From Saccharicrinis sp963667815 (GTDB taxonomy: Bacteria > Bacteroidota > Bacteroidia > Bacteroidales > Marinilabiliaceae), in NCBI GenBank assembly GCA_963667815.1, contig OY764021.1: a stretch of 64,000 nucleotides of DNA, one strand, 5' to 3'. The notes beneath the pieces were generated by a model. It made no database searches, was not told the origin of the DNA, and saw only the letters and a list, made by a program, of their open reading frames with translations. The position numbers and the translations under genes are program-made. This document shows, in pieces, positions 1 through 8,275 of the stretch; positions within the stretch are counted from its first letter, which is position 1, and the number at the start of each line of letters is the position of its first letter.

Positions 1-870
1 TAATTCAAGAATTCCATAACCACCTTCAACTAACAATTCCTTACCATTTACAGTGATCTGAGGTAAAGCTGTTTCATCGTAGGCTGCCATCAATATTTTA
101 GCTCGATATGTACCTCCCTTAACAACAGATTTATCTTCAGGAATAACTAAAGGCTCTACTTTTGTAAACTTATATGATGCTTGATCAATTTTATTATACA
201 AATATGCAACCATATCGGATTCTGCATTCCTAACATCACCCTGAATTTTACTCAACATTGCCATAGATGCGGAAAGTGGTACGTGTTCAAACTTAGTACT
301 CTCCCAAGATTTCTTTACGTCCTTCTCTCCTGCAATTGGTTCTGTATTAAATACATTATTATAGGCATGAATAAAGGTTGTATCCTCTGGTTCATTCTCA
401 TCAAGATGGCTTAAAAGTAATTCTTTAAAGTTATTAATTTTTTCTTTAAGGATTTTACTTCTCTCACCACTTTGTTCTGTAATCATCACTTGTGGTGCTA
501 TATCCTGATTGTCTATTCCTGTATAATTTTCAGGCGTAGATTCAGGGCCGCTTGACTTTTGTGCAAAAAGCGTCTTTAATTCCTGCATATGAGAAACTAA
601 AGCTTCCGCCTCTTCCTTTATTTTATTTGCTTTCTCCCAATATTCACCAACTTTCTGTTCATTAGTTGTGTAAGCATTTTCAAATTGAGCATATAAAACG
701 TTATTCTTTTTTTCTACAGTTTCTCGTGATTGAACAAAACCTTCATCCATTGTCACAAAGGCTTGTAATAACTCCCCTGACACATTCAATGCAAGCATCG
801 CTGTTAGGAAGAGATACATCATTCCAATCATTTTCTGCCTGGGGGTTTCTGGACAATTTCCACCACTCAT
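1..870 (-). CDS. gldM: GldM/PorM, type IX secretion motor subunit (partial)
   Basis: This is the first 290 codons of GldM, running off the left edge of the window. GldM/PorM spans the inner membrane and reaches through the periplasm; with GldL it forms the proton-driven motor of type IX secretion and gliding. The N-terminus MSGGNCPETPRQKMIGMMYL is a good match to the conserved GldM start. One hydrophobic helix follows at about residues 14-35, and then a long helical, Glu/Lys-rich periplasmic segment. The ATG at 868-870 is clear, and it lies 41 bases after the gldL stop in the same direction. The gene order porP-gldK-gldL-gldM predicts gldN just beyond the edge. The C-terminal domains are not visible. 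Confidence 0.93.
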   Translation of the reverse strand, partial: MSGGNCPETPRQKMIGMMYLFLTAMLALNVSGELLQAFVTMDEGFVQSRETVEKKNNVLYAQFENAYTTNEQKVGEYWEKANKIKEEAEALVSHMQELKTLFAQKSSGPESTPENYTGIDNQDIAPQVMITEQSGERSKILKEKINNFKELLLSHLDENEPEDTTFIHAYNNVFNTEPIAGEKDVKKSWESTKFEHVPLSASMAMLSKIQGDVRNAESDMVAYLYNKIDQASYKFTKVEPLVIPEDKSVVKGGTYRAKILMAAYDETALPQITVNGKELLVEGGYGILEL

Positions 871-911
871 AATTCAATAATCTTTTTAGTAATTACTATA
901 TTTATTAATCA

Positions 912-1853
912 TTAGCGGTTACCCCCGACATTCATTGCACTTAGCATATTACCGTAAATAGTATTTAACTCTCCTACCGTTTTATTTAATGATGATATTT
1001 GATCACGATAATCTTTAGCCTGTTCTACAGACTGTTTCAGATAATCTTTAATTTCACCTATTCCAGAAGTTAATTCTTCAGTAGCCTCAACTTGGGCTTT
1101 AGAACCTTTAAGTTGTAATTCATACAACGAATTAACAGCAGCCAAATTACCATTAACTTCTTCTAGCTTACTACTGTATGTTTTGCTACTTTCTGAAATT
1201 CCTTCAACATTCGCAGTAATGCTATTACTTAAAGAAGCATATGCAGCAGTAATGGCTTCACCTGAAGCATTCATTCCTTGTAAAAGATTATTTCCAGAAT
1301 CAGACAATTGACTAGCAGTAGTTGCATATGAATTAGCTAATGCATTAGCACTTTCTTCTATCACTTGAGCTGTTTTAGCCTGAACATTTCCAAATTTACC
1401 AACAGACTCTGAGGCATTTTGAATATTTTGCAAATAACTTTGAGTAGCTAATGAAGCATCACTCAAATCTGCTAATTGAGAAGATGTTGCACCCAACTTT
1501 TTAATACCTTCAGATAACTTTGCAACTGTAGCTTCATCGAGATTTCCCGATTGTATTAAAGCTTGAAGTTCACTACCTCCCCCAACTGATCCTTGACCTG
1601 AATTACGAGGCTCTAAACCTACTAACTCAGGATAAACCAAACTCCAATCCGGCATTTCGTGTGGCGGTTCAAACGCCGATAGAAAGAATATAATCGCTTC
1701 TGTTCCTAATCCAGCAATTAGCATAATTGCCGCCCCTTGAAGGTGAAGGATTTTCCATAAAGCTCCAAGAATTACTACCGCGGCACCAATTCCATATACT
1801 TTACCCATTACTTTCTTATATCCGGGACTTTCTACAAATTCAGTAATACTCAT
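912..1853 (-). CDS. gldL: GldL/PorL, type IX secretion motor subunit
   Basis: Inner-membrane stator-like partner of GldM in the type IX secretion and gliding motor. The N-terminus MSITEFVESPGYKKVMGKVY is characteristic. Two transmembrane helices follow, at about residues 18-37 and 40-60. The second carries Glu52 in the sequence GLGTEAI, the likely counterpart of the conserved membrane glutamate thought to take part in proton flow. A Pro-rich turn (PPHEMPDW) leads into a cytoplasmic tail of about 240 residues, rich in Ala, Ser and Glu and predicted to be helical or coiled coil. At 313 residues it is longer than short GldL proteins because of this tail. It lies 49 bases after gldK and 41 before gldM, so one transcript is likely. 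Confidence 0.95.
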   Translation of the reverse strand: MSITEFVESPGYKKVMGKVYGIGAAVVILGALWKILHLQGAAIMLIAGLGTEAIIFFLSAFEPPHEMPDWSLVYPELVGLEPRNSGQGSVGGGSELQALIQSGNLDEATVAKLSEGIKKLGATSSQLADLSDASLATQSYLQNIQNASESVGKFGNVQAKTAQVIEESANALANSYATTASQLSDSGNNLLQGMNASGEAITAAYASLSNSITANVEGISESSKTYSSKLEEVNGNLAAVNSLYELQLKGSKAQVEATEELTSGIGEIKDYLKQSVEQAKDYRDQISSLNKTVGELNTIYGNMLSAMNVGGNR

Positions 1854-1902
1854 AGTGTATTGTGTTAATTCAATTTTACTTTAAAAATTTCTGTTCAAAA
1901 AT

Positions 1903-3231
1903 TTAGTTACCGATATAATCTCTTACGCATCTAAATCCGATATAAGATTTAGCTGAATCTTGATACTCATATGTACGAGTTCCACATTGCAAATAAAAAC
2001 CGATATCTTTCCAAGAACCTCCTCTAATTACTTTACGCTTCATTACATGAGGGTCATCTGGCAATGCATTGTATTTGTATGTAGGGTTAAAATCATGAGT
2101 AAAACTATATGCTGATTCATCAAAAGCACTAGATGTCCACTCTGCAACATTACCTGACATATCAAACAATCCAAAATCATTCGGCGCATATGAACCAACT
2201 AATAAAGTTGATAAAGCACCATCATCTCCATATCGTCCTCTTAAAGGTTTAAAGTTTGCTAAGAAACAACCTTTGTCATTTCGTGTATACATCCCTCCCC
2301 AAGGATACATCGCATTTTCTAAACCTCCTCTTGATGCATATTCCCATTCAGCCTCTGTTGGTAAGCGATAGTCCATTACCTCTGGTTGACCTTTACTTCT
2401 TAAATAATTATTCATAAATCTGGATCTCCAGATAGTAAATGCAGTTGCTTGTTTATAAGATACACCAACAACTGGATACTCATCAAATCCTGGATGCCAA
2501 AAATATTTTTCGGTCCATGGCTCATTGAAAGAATAGGTAAAATCTGCAATCCAACATAAAGTATCAGGATATACATTAACTACATCATCCATAATAAATG
2601 CAGAACGATCTCTAATAACTTCCTCTTCTCCTTTTTGGTTGTAAGCAACACCTTCGTACTGCTTAGTTTCAAAATTAAAACGATTTGTCTTTTTTGCAGC
2701 TTGTTGCATATCTACCCATTGATATTCGTAATTTAATTTACGTGTATCAATTTCTTTTCTTCTAAAAAATCTTTCATTCTCTGGAAGATACATTTCGTCA
2801 AGTATTTCAGCATACTCTTCATTTTCCCAATCTATCTCTTCATCCCAATTTAGGAATGGAGGATCTATTTCGTTTCCATACATATCTTCTGCAATCACAA
2901 ATTCTTCGAATTGGTCTCCCAACAATTTGCGCGCAATTGAGTCTCTAACCCAATAAACAAACTGTCGGTATTCTGTATTTGTAATTTCAGTTTCATCCAT
3001 CCAGAATGAACGTACGGATACAGTTTTTGATTGAGCAGTAAGTGACCAAGCGGCATCTTGATCATTTGGCCCCATATTAAAGCTTCCTTGTGGAATAAAT
3101 AACATTCCATATGGATCTGGCTCATAAAAGGTACCACGACGTTCAACGCCAATAAGTTCACCGCCGCCGGAATTACTACATCCGCTAAGAATAGTGACTA
3201 TTATAACACTAAGAGCTAGTACTTTTTTCAT
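1903..3231 (-). CDS. gldK: GldK/PorK lipoprotein, type IX secretion ring component
   Basis: Outer-membrane lipoprotein that, with GldN, forms the periplasmic ring of the type IX secretion machine. It has a type II signal peptide with lipobox LSGC (Cys18), then a formylglycine-generating-enzyme-like (SUMF1) domain through to the C-terminus. That domain is recognisable from RLPTEAEWEYASRGG, DMSGNVAEWTSSAF, VIRGGSW and a terminal IGFRCVRD. Length is 442 residues, normal for the family. In GldK the SUMF1 fold is structural and no sulfatase-activating role is expected. It lies 43 bases after porP and 49 before gldL. A shorter open frame inside this gene is only a shadow. Confidence 0.95.
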   Translation of the reverse strand: MKKVLALSVIIVTILSGCSNSGGGELIGVERRGTFYEPDPYGMLFIPQGSFNMGPNDQDAAWSLTAQSKTVSVRSFWMDETEITNTEYRQFVYWVRDSIARKLLGDQFEEFVIAEDMYGNEIDPPFLNWDEEIDWENEEYAEILDEMYLPENERFFRRKEIDTRKLNYEYQWVDMQQAAKKTNRFNFETKQYEGVAYNQKGEEEVIRDRSAFIMDDVVNVYPDTLCWIADFTYSFNEPWTEKYFWHPGFDEYPVVGVSYKQATAFTIWRSRFMNNYLRSKGQPEVMDYRLPTEAEWEYASRGGLENAMYPWGGMYTRNDKGCFLANFKPLRGRYGDDGALSTLLVGSYAPNDFGLFDMSGNVAEWTSSAFDESAYSFTHDFNPTYKYNALPDDPHVMKRKVIRGGSWKDIGFYLQCGTRTYEYQDSAKSYIGFRCVRDYIGN

Positions 3232-3274
3232 AATGTTTCAGACTATCGGTATTTTAATTTCTAAACTTTTTCAA

Positions 3275-4225
3275 CTATAAATATCTAACGCTTTTGTAGC
3301 GTTTTGTTCGTTTTTCAAAATTAATATCAAAATTATAACCAACCATTAACTCATGGCTTCCTCCGCTACCTGCTGTAGCAATGGCTGAAGTGGTTACATC
3401 ATAACTATATCCAAACCGAACTCCATTCTTTAATTCTATCCCGGCTAACAAAACTATAGCATCTTGCAATCTATAGCTTAAACCGCCCCAAAATCGGCTT
3501 TTATATCTCAATATAGTATTTACATCTATTTGAAAACTTCTTCCATCAGTTTTATAAAATATAGAAGGCAATATTTCATAAGATGTATCTTCAATTTTAT
3601 GGTTATACCCACATGTTAGGAAAAAGGTTCTACTTATTGTAAAAAAATTTCCATCATTAAAATTTATTTTTGGTTTAGTTAAATGCGACAATGATGCACC
3701 AGCATAGAATTTCTTTTCTTGATAAAAAACTCCAACTCCTGCATCAAAAGATGACCCTGTAACTTCAGCATCAGTTAATACAGGATCCTCACCAGCTCCT
3801 GTATAAACACCTCCATCTAGTGGCAAATCAAATTTAGATCCATCTAAACTTTGGTTAACTAACCCCAGACTAAATCCTAAACCAATTGTCCCTCTTTTAA
3901 GTTCAAACTTTGCTGAATAGTTTAAAAGTATAGACAAATTTGTAAAGAAACCAATTTCATCATTCATAATGGTTAATCCAACACCAGAATCAATTCCTAA
4001 AAGGTTTAATGGCATATCACCACTAAATACCGTTGTTTTGATTCCATAATCGCCACTCCACTGATTTCTGTTTAATGCCAACAAATTAATTGATTCCGCA
4101 GAACCTGCATATCCTGGATTGACAGCCAGCATGTTAAACATGTTTTGACTGAACTGTGGATCGTACTGCGCATTCATATTTGCGGCAATGCAAAATATAA
4201 CAAAAATCAGAATTCTCCTAACCAT
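3275..4225 (-). CDS. porP: PorP/SprF family outer-membrane protein
   Basis: A member of the PorP/SprF family of outer-membrane beta-barrel proteins of type IX secretion. It has a signal peptide ending near ANMNA, then the family hallmark YDPQFSQNMFNMLAVNPGYA directly at the mature N-terminus. The rest alternates as in a beta barrel, with RNQWSGDYG and GLSYRLQDAIVLLAGIEL as typical strands. Family members associate with GldK/PorK or carry type B cargo domains. Because this one sits 43 bases upstream of gldK, it is probably the core PorP. The 186-base gap before it could hold its promoter, but I found no convincing TAnnTTTG box there. Confidence 0.88.
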   Translation of the reverse strand: MVRRILIFVIFCIAANMNAQYDPQFSQNMFNMLAVNPGYAGSAESINLLALNRNQWSGDYGIKTTVFSGDMPLNLLGIDSGVGLTIMNDEIGFFTNLSILLNYSAKFELKRGTIGLGFSLGLVNQSLDGSKFDLPLDGGVYTGAGEDPVLTDAEVTGSSFDAGVGVFYQEKKFYAGASLSHLTKPKINFNDGNFFTISRTFFLTCGYNHKIEDTSYEILPSIFYKTDGRSFQIDVNTILRYKSRFWGGLSYRLQDAIVLLAGIELKNGVRFGYSYDVTTSAIATAGSGGSHELMVGYNFDINFEKRTKRYKSVRYL

Positions 4226-4411
4226 TTACTTTAGATATAAAAAACTCAAAGAACTCTTATTTTTTCTCCATTTTGCAACTTCATCATTACCAACTGATTA
4301 ATAATTTTATTGCAAAAACATTTGCGAAAAAAAACTGAATTCGTATACTTTAATTTATTTATAAAGGTTTCGTTTTTATGATTTAAACATGTTATTTTTT
4401 TATAAAAGATA

Positions 4412-5572
4412 TTATTTAAACGACCCCTTTTGAAAAAACCTCCACCATTTATCAGGAAGGTTCCCCTTTTGAGTATCATCATAATCATCTTTACTACAAG
4501 ATAACAATCTTACTGATTCTTTCCATGGGACTTCTATCCACCATCTACCATTTATCCTGTTAGTATAGAAACGTATATCTTCATTAAAATTGTGCAAATG
4601 AACAACAAATATTTTATAATTCTCAGATTCTATACTTGGAACTTCTGTAATTTTTAAAGATTCACCCTCAATCACATGCCAGATTATTTGAGCACATAAC
4701 ATAGCTCCATTATTATCTTTATCTATTGACGGGTTATATTCTTGAAGACAAAAAAACTTAAGTTTATCACTTAACCCCGAATACCAAGCTATCTGACAAG
4801 CCTCATAACCAGTTAGTCCATTTACGTTAATATTTTTATAATATGGCATATATGCGCTTTGCACAGCTCCAACATCAAAACCAACAACATCTGCATCCCT
4901 TAAAAAAGGTTCTGTATATTTAATATTTTCATTTCTTATATCACCTAATCGAACCAATTCCCAACTCATCTTTCTCATTAATTCTTCCTGAGATGCTCCT
5001 ATGAAGTACTTTTGAACTCCCAATATATTGAGTTCAAAAATTTGCTGGCTAAATTCCTTTTTAATATGAGACAGATAAGATTTCGAAGAATATTCAACTT
5101 CTTCAAGCTCAAAATCCAATCTTGAATCAATTAAACTAACTGCTATTTCATTATCTACTTTTGTCAGACTTTGTATTACAGGCAATAAATAATCCTGAGC
5201 TCCACCAAGTACCACTGCAAAAACCTGATACTTTAAAAGCATACTCCCAACCTCTCTTAAAGCAAAATACCTGTCATCAAGAGTTTTCCCCTTGATGTTT
5301 CCCAAGTCAATTATCTTTAACCCTCTTGTTGTCTTTCTTAACTTACCTAACTGCTCTCTAATAACTTTTGCAGCTAATTCAACACCTTTATTATCAACCG
5401 CATTTTTAGCATCTTCGATACCAATAATCGCAACGTCATATACACTAATTCCTTCATCCTCCTCACTAAAAAAACCATAATCGATCTGACTACACAAAGC
5501 CTCTTCTTCCTTCATAAAAGAGAAAGTAAATTCAGGCTTATCTGCAGGTTCGAAGAAATCTCTAATAGTCAC
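4412..5572 (-). CDS. Arginase/formimidoylglutamase-fold protein lacking metal ligands
   Basis: Ureohydrolase (arginase) superfamily by pattern, 386 residues, but probably not an active metal hydrolase. The positions that carry manganese ligands in the family are altered. The first motif reads GGAQ (residues 123-126) where GGxH is expected, the second DSRLD (149-153) where DAHxD is expected, and the third FDVGAV (232-237) where the DxD motif is expected. The later segment LTGYEACQ to EYNPSID still matches the fold. Automated pipelines usually call such proteins formimidoylglutamase. It starts 10 bases after topA on the same strand and precedes porP by 186 bases, which suggests a link to secretion-gene expression or assembly. 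That link is inference. Confidence 0.7.
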   Translation of the reverse strand: MTIRDFFEPADKPEFTFSFMKEEEALCSQIDYGFFSEEDEGISVYDVAIIGIEDAKNAVDNKGVELAAKVIREQLGKLRKTTRGLKIIDLGNIKGKTLDDRYFALREVGSMLLKYQVFAVVLGGAQDYLLPVIQSLTKVDNEIAVSLIDSRLDFELEEVEYSSKSYLSHIKKEFSQQIFELNILGVQKYFIGASQEELMRKMSWELVRLGDIRNENIKYTEPFLRDADVVGFDVGAVQSAYMPYYKNINVNGLTGYEACQIAWYSGLSDKLKFFCLQEYNPSIDKDNNGAMLCAQIIWHVIEGESLKITEVPSIESENYKIFVVHLHNFNEDIRFYTNRINGRWWIEVPWKESVRLLSCSKDDYDDTQKGNLPDKWWRFFQKGSFK

Positions 5573-5582
5573 AGTTCAATGG

Positions 5583-8000
5583 TTATTTTTTCGTGCTTTT
5601 AGCCTTTGTAGACTTAGCTGTTTTTGTTTTCGTTGACTTTGTTGCAGTTTTCTTTTTTGTTGTTTTACTTCCACCCTCTTTAATTAACTTCTGACAATCT
5701 TCAAATGTTAACTTTTTAGGATCTGTATCTTTAGGTATTTTATAATTCTTCTTCTGATAAGAAATATAAGGCCCCCATCTTCCGTTTAAAATTTGCAGTT
5801 CTGCATCTTCCTCAAAACTCTTAATGAATTTCTCTCTATCTGCTTTTCTCTTTTCCTCAATCAGTTCAATTGCTCTATCCAATTCTATTGACAAAGGATC
5901 ATCTATACCTTTCTTAAGAGATACAAATTTTCCATCATGGCGAACATATGGTCCAAATCTACCTATTCCAACAACCACTTTTTTATTTTCATACAATCCC
6001 AAATCTCTTGGCAAATCAAATAATTTCAATGCTTCTTCAAGCGTAATTGTTTCAAGATGCTGTCCCTTTTGTAATGAGGCAAATTTTGGTTTTTCAACTT
6101 CATTATCTTCACTACTTTCTCCTAATTGAGCCATTGGACCATAACGACCAATTTTAACACTTACAGGCTTTCCGGTTTTTGGATCATCACCCAAAATTCG
6201 TTCTCCTGTATTCCTTTCCGAATTTTCTAGTGTATCCTCTACTTGTTTATGAAAACTCTTATAAAAAGAATCAATCGCATCATTCCATACAATTTTCCCT
6301 AATGAGATTTCATCAAACTCCATCTCAACTTTAGCAGTAAAATCATAACTTACAATATTTGGAAAATATTTCATAAGAAAATCATTTACAACCATACCTA
6401 TATCTGTTGGAAATAGTTTATTTCTCTCTGCACCTGTAATCTCGGTTTTTACTTCAGAAACTAACTCCTTTCCTTTTAACATCAGATAATGATAATTTCG
6501 TTCTTTCCCCTCCCTTTCTTCTTTAACAACATACCCTCTGTTTTGAACTGTAGAGATTGTTGGAGCATAGGTTGAAGGACGACCAATACCAAGATCCTCT
6601 AATTTTTTAACCAAAGAAGCCTCTGAATATCTTGCAGGTTTTTGACTCCATCTTTCTCTTGCTTCAATTAAATCAACATCCAAATCATCCCCCACACTCA
6701 TAGGTGGTAATAATCCGCTATCTTCTTCAGCCTCATGATCACCTTCTTGTTCTGTGGATTGTATATAAACCTTTAAGAATCCATCAAATTTGATCACTTC
6801 TCCTGTTGCAACAAAATTTTCCTGAATTCCTTCTGCCGATATATTAATTGTAGTTTTCTCTAATTCTGCATCACTCATTTGAGATGCGATGGTCCTTTTC
6901 CAAATTAATTCATACAGCTTCTGTTCTTGCTGTGAACCTGAAACTGTTGCCTTATCTAAATATGCTGGACGAATTGCTTCGTGAGCCTCCTGTGCACCTT
7001 TACTTTTTGTTTGATACTTCCTAATCTTTAAGTATTTTTCGCCCATTTCTCCATTAATCTGATCTGCAGCCATTTTCAAAGCTGCATCTGCTAAATTAAC
7101 CGAGTCGGTACGCATATATGTAATCTTACCAGCTTCATACAACTTTTGAGCAACTGACATCGTTTGTGAAACCGAAAAACCTAATTTCCTACTGGCTTCC
7201 TGTTGCAGAGTAGAAGTTGTAAAGGGTGCCGCCGGTGATTTTTTTAATGGTTTTTTATTGACTCCAGAAACGGACCAACTAGCATTTTTACATTGCTCTA
7301 AGAAATTCTTTGTCTCTTCCAGAGTTTTAAAACGTTTTGACAGTTCAGCTTTCATTTCTGAAACTTTTCCATCCTTATCTGTCACCATAAAAACGGCTGT
7401 GACCCGATATGTTGAATCCGGTTTAAAATCAAATATTTCTCGTTCACGCTCAACGATCAAACGTACTGTAACAGATTGAACTCTACCTGCAGATAAAGAA
7501 GGCTTAACTTTCTTCCATAGCACCGGTGACAATTCGAACCCTACCAATCTATCTAAAACACGCCTTGCCTGTTGCGCATTTACCAGATCAATATTAATAT
7601 CTCTGGGATTTTCAACTGCATTTAATATTGCAGGTTTAGTGATCTCATGAAAAACAATTCGTTTTGTATTTTCTGGCGACAACCCTAGTTCATCATACAA
7701 GTGCCATGCTATAGCCTCCCCTTCGCGGTCTTCATCGGAAGCGAGCCATACGGTTTTGACCTCCTTAGATAATTTCTTTAATTCCTTAACAACCTCCTTC
7801 TTATCATCGGAAACGATATAATGAGGTAAATAATTATTATCTATATCAATCCCAAAATCTTTTTTTGCCAAATCCCTAATGTGACCGTAGCTCGACTTTA
7901 CTAAAAAATCCTTACCCAAGAATTTTTCAATTGTTTTTGCTTTGGCCGGGGACTCCACAATAACAAGATTACCTTCACTTGCTGCGCTCTTTTTTGCCAT
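5583..8000 (-). CDS. topA: DNA topoisomerase I
   Basis: Type IA topoisomerase that relaxes negative supercoils. It has an N-terminal TOPRIM domain (LVIVESPAKAKTIEKFL near residue 12; SDEDREGEAIAWHL), the catalytic tyrosine in ITYMRTDS (about Tyr295), and SAGRVQSV upstream of it. The C-terminus holds three or four GRYGP/GRFGPYV/GRWGPYIS repeats, as in Bacteroidota and Chlamydiae, instead of four-cysteine zinc fingers, and ends in a Lys/Thr-rich basic tail. I chose the ATG at 7998-8000 (MAKKSAASEG) over an upstream in-frame start at 8030 because family members begin close to the TOPRIM domain; the alternative adds ten residues. The downstream gene follows after 10 bases. Confidence 0.95.
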   Translation of the reverse strand: MAKKSAASEGNLVIVESPAKAKTIEKFLGKDFLVKSSYGHIRDLAKKDFGIDIDNNYLPHYIVSDDKKEVVKELKKLSKEVKTVWLASDEDREGEAIAWHLYDELGLSPENTKRIVFHEITKPAILNAVENPRDINIDLVNAQQARRVLDRLVGFELSPVLWKKVKPSLSAGRVQSVTVRLIVEREREIFDFKPDSTYRVTAVFMVTDKDGKVSEMKAELSKRFKTLEETKNFLEQCKNASWSVSGVNKKPLKKSPAAPFTTSTLQQEASRKLGFSVSQTMSVAQKLYEAGKITYMRTDSVNLADAALKMAADQINGEMGEKYLKIRKYQTKSKGAQEAHEAIRPAYLDKATVSGSQQEQKLYELIWKRTIASQMSDAELEKTTINISAEGIQENFVATGEVIKFDGFLKVYIQSTEQEGDHEAEEDSGLLPPMSVGDDLDVDLIEARERWSQKPARYSEASLVKKLEDLGIGRPSTYAPTISTVQNRGYVVKEEREGKERNYHYLMLKGKELVSEVKTEITGAERNKLFPTDIGMVVNDFLMKYFPNIVSYDFTAKVEMEFDEISLGKIVWNDAIDSFYKSFHKQVEDTLENSERNTGERILGDDPKTGKPVSVKIGRYGPMAQLGESSEDNEVEKPKFASLQKGQHLETITLEEALKLFDLPRDLGLYENKKVVVGIGRFGPYVRHDGKFVSLKKGIDDPLSIELDRAIELIEEKRKADREKFIKSFEEDAELQILNGRWGPYISYQKKNYKIPKDTDPKKLTFEDCQKLIKEGGSKTTKKKTATKSTKTKTAKSTKAKSTKK

Positions 8001-8231
8001 CTCAAATCTATATTTGACCCTTTTATACAATGCATCTTAAAAAGATTACACTAAAGGGATAAAAAACTCGTTATTTTCATTAAAAGCGTCAAATTTAAAA
8101 AATTATCCCACAATACTAAATCAATTGCCTCAAGTTTTACAACAAGCAATAAAGTACTGCATATATTAATTCATTCAATTTGACTAATTTTAATTAAATA
8201 CTTACATCCTAACTTTATTCTATAATAATTA

Positions 8232-8252
8232 CGTAAAAATGCTAATTTTACG
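8232..8252. promoter_or_regulatory. Short inverted repeat before the PBP1A gene
   Basis: CGTAAAA and TTTTACG form a perfect 7-bp inverted repeat separated by 7 bases, ending 23 bases before the PBP1A start codon. It lies in the 275-base divergent region between topA and the PBP gene. It could be an operator or simply a chance event in AT-rich DNA. I could not place a good -7 box around it: the nearby TAATTTTA misses the final G of TAnnTTTG. Confidence 0.25.
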
Positions 8253-8275
8253 GCAAATTTTCAACAATACAACTT

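Noticed and set aside
4246..4488. 80-codon minus-strand frame between porP and the arginase-like gene
   Set aside because: It overlaps the 3' end of the arginase-like gene in another frame, has Lys/Phe/Asn-rich composition expected of AT-rich spacer DNA, and shows no motif.
8003..8010. TAGATTTG as a -7 box for topA on the minus strand
   Set aside because: It would place the transcript start at or inside the chosen start codon (8000), so either it is chance or topA uses the upstream start; the evidence is too weak to annotate.
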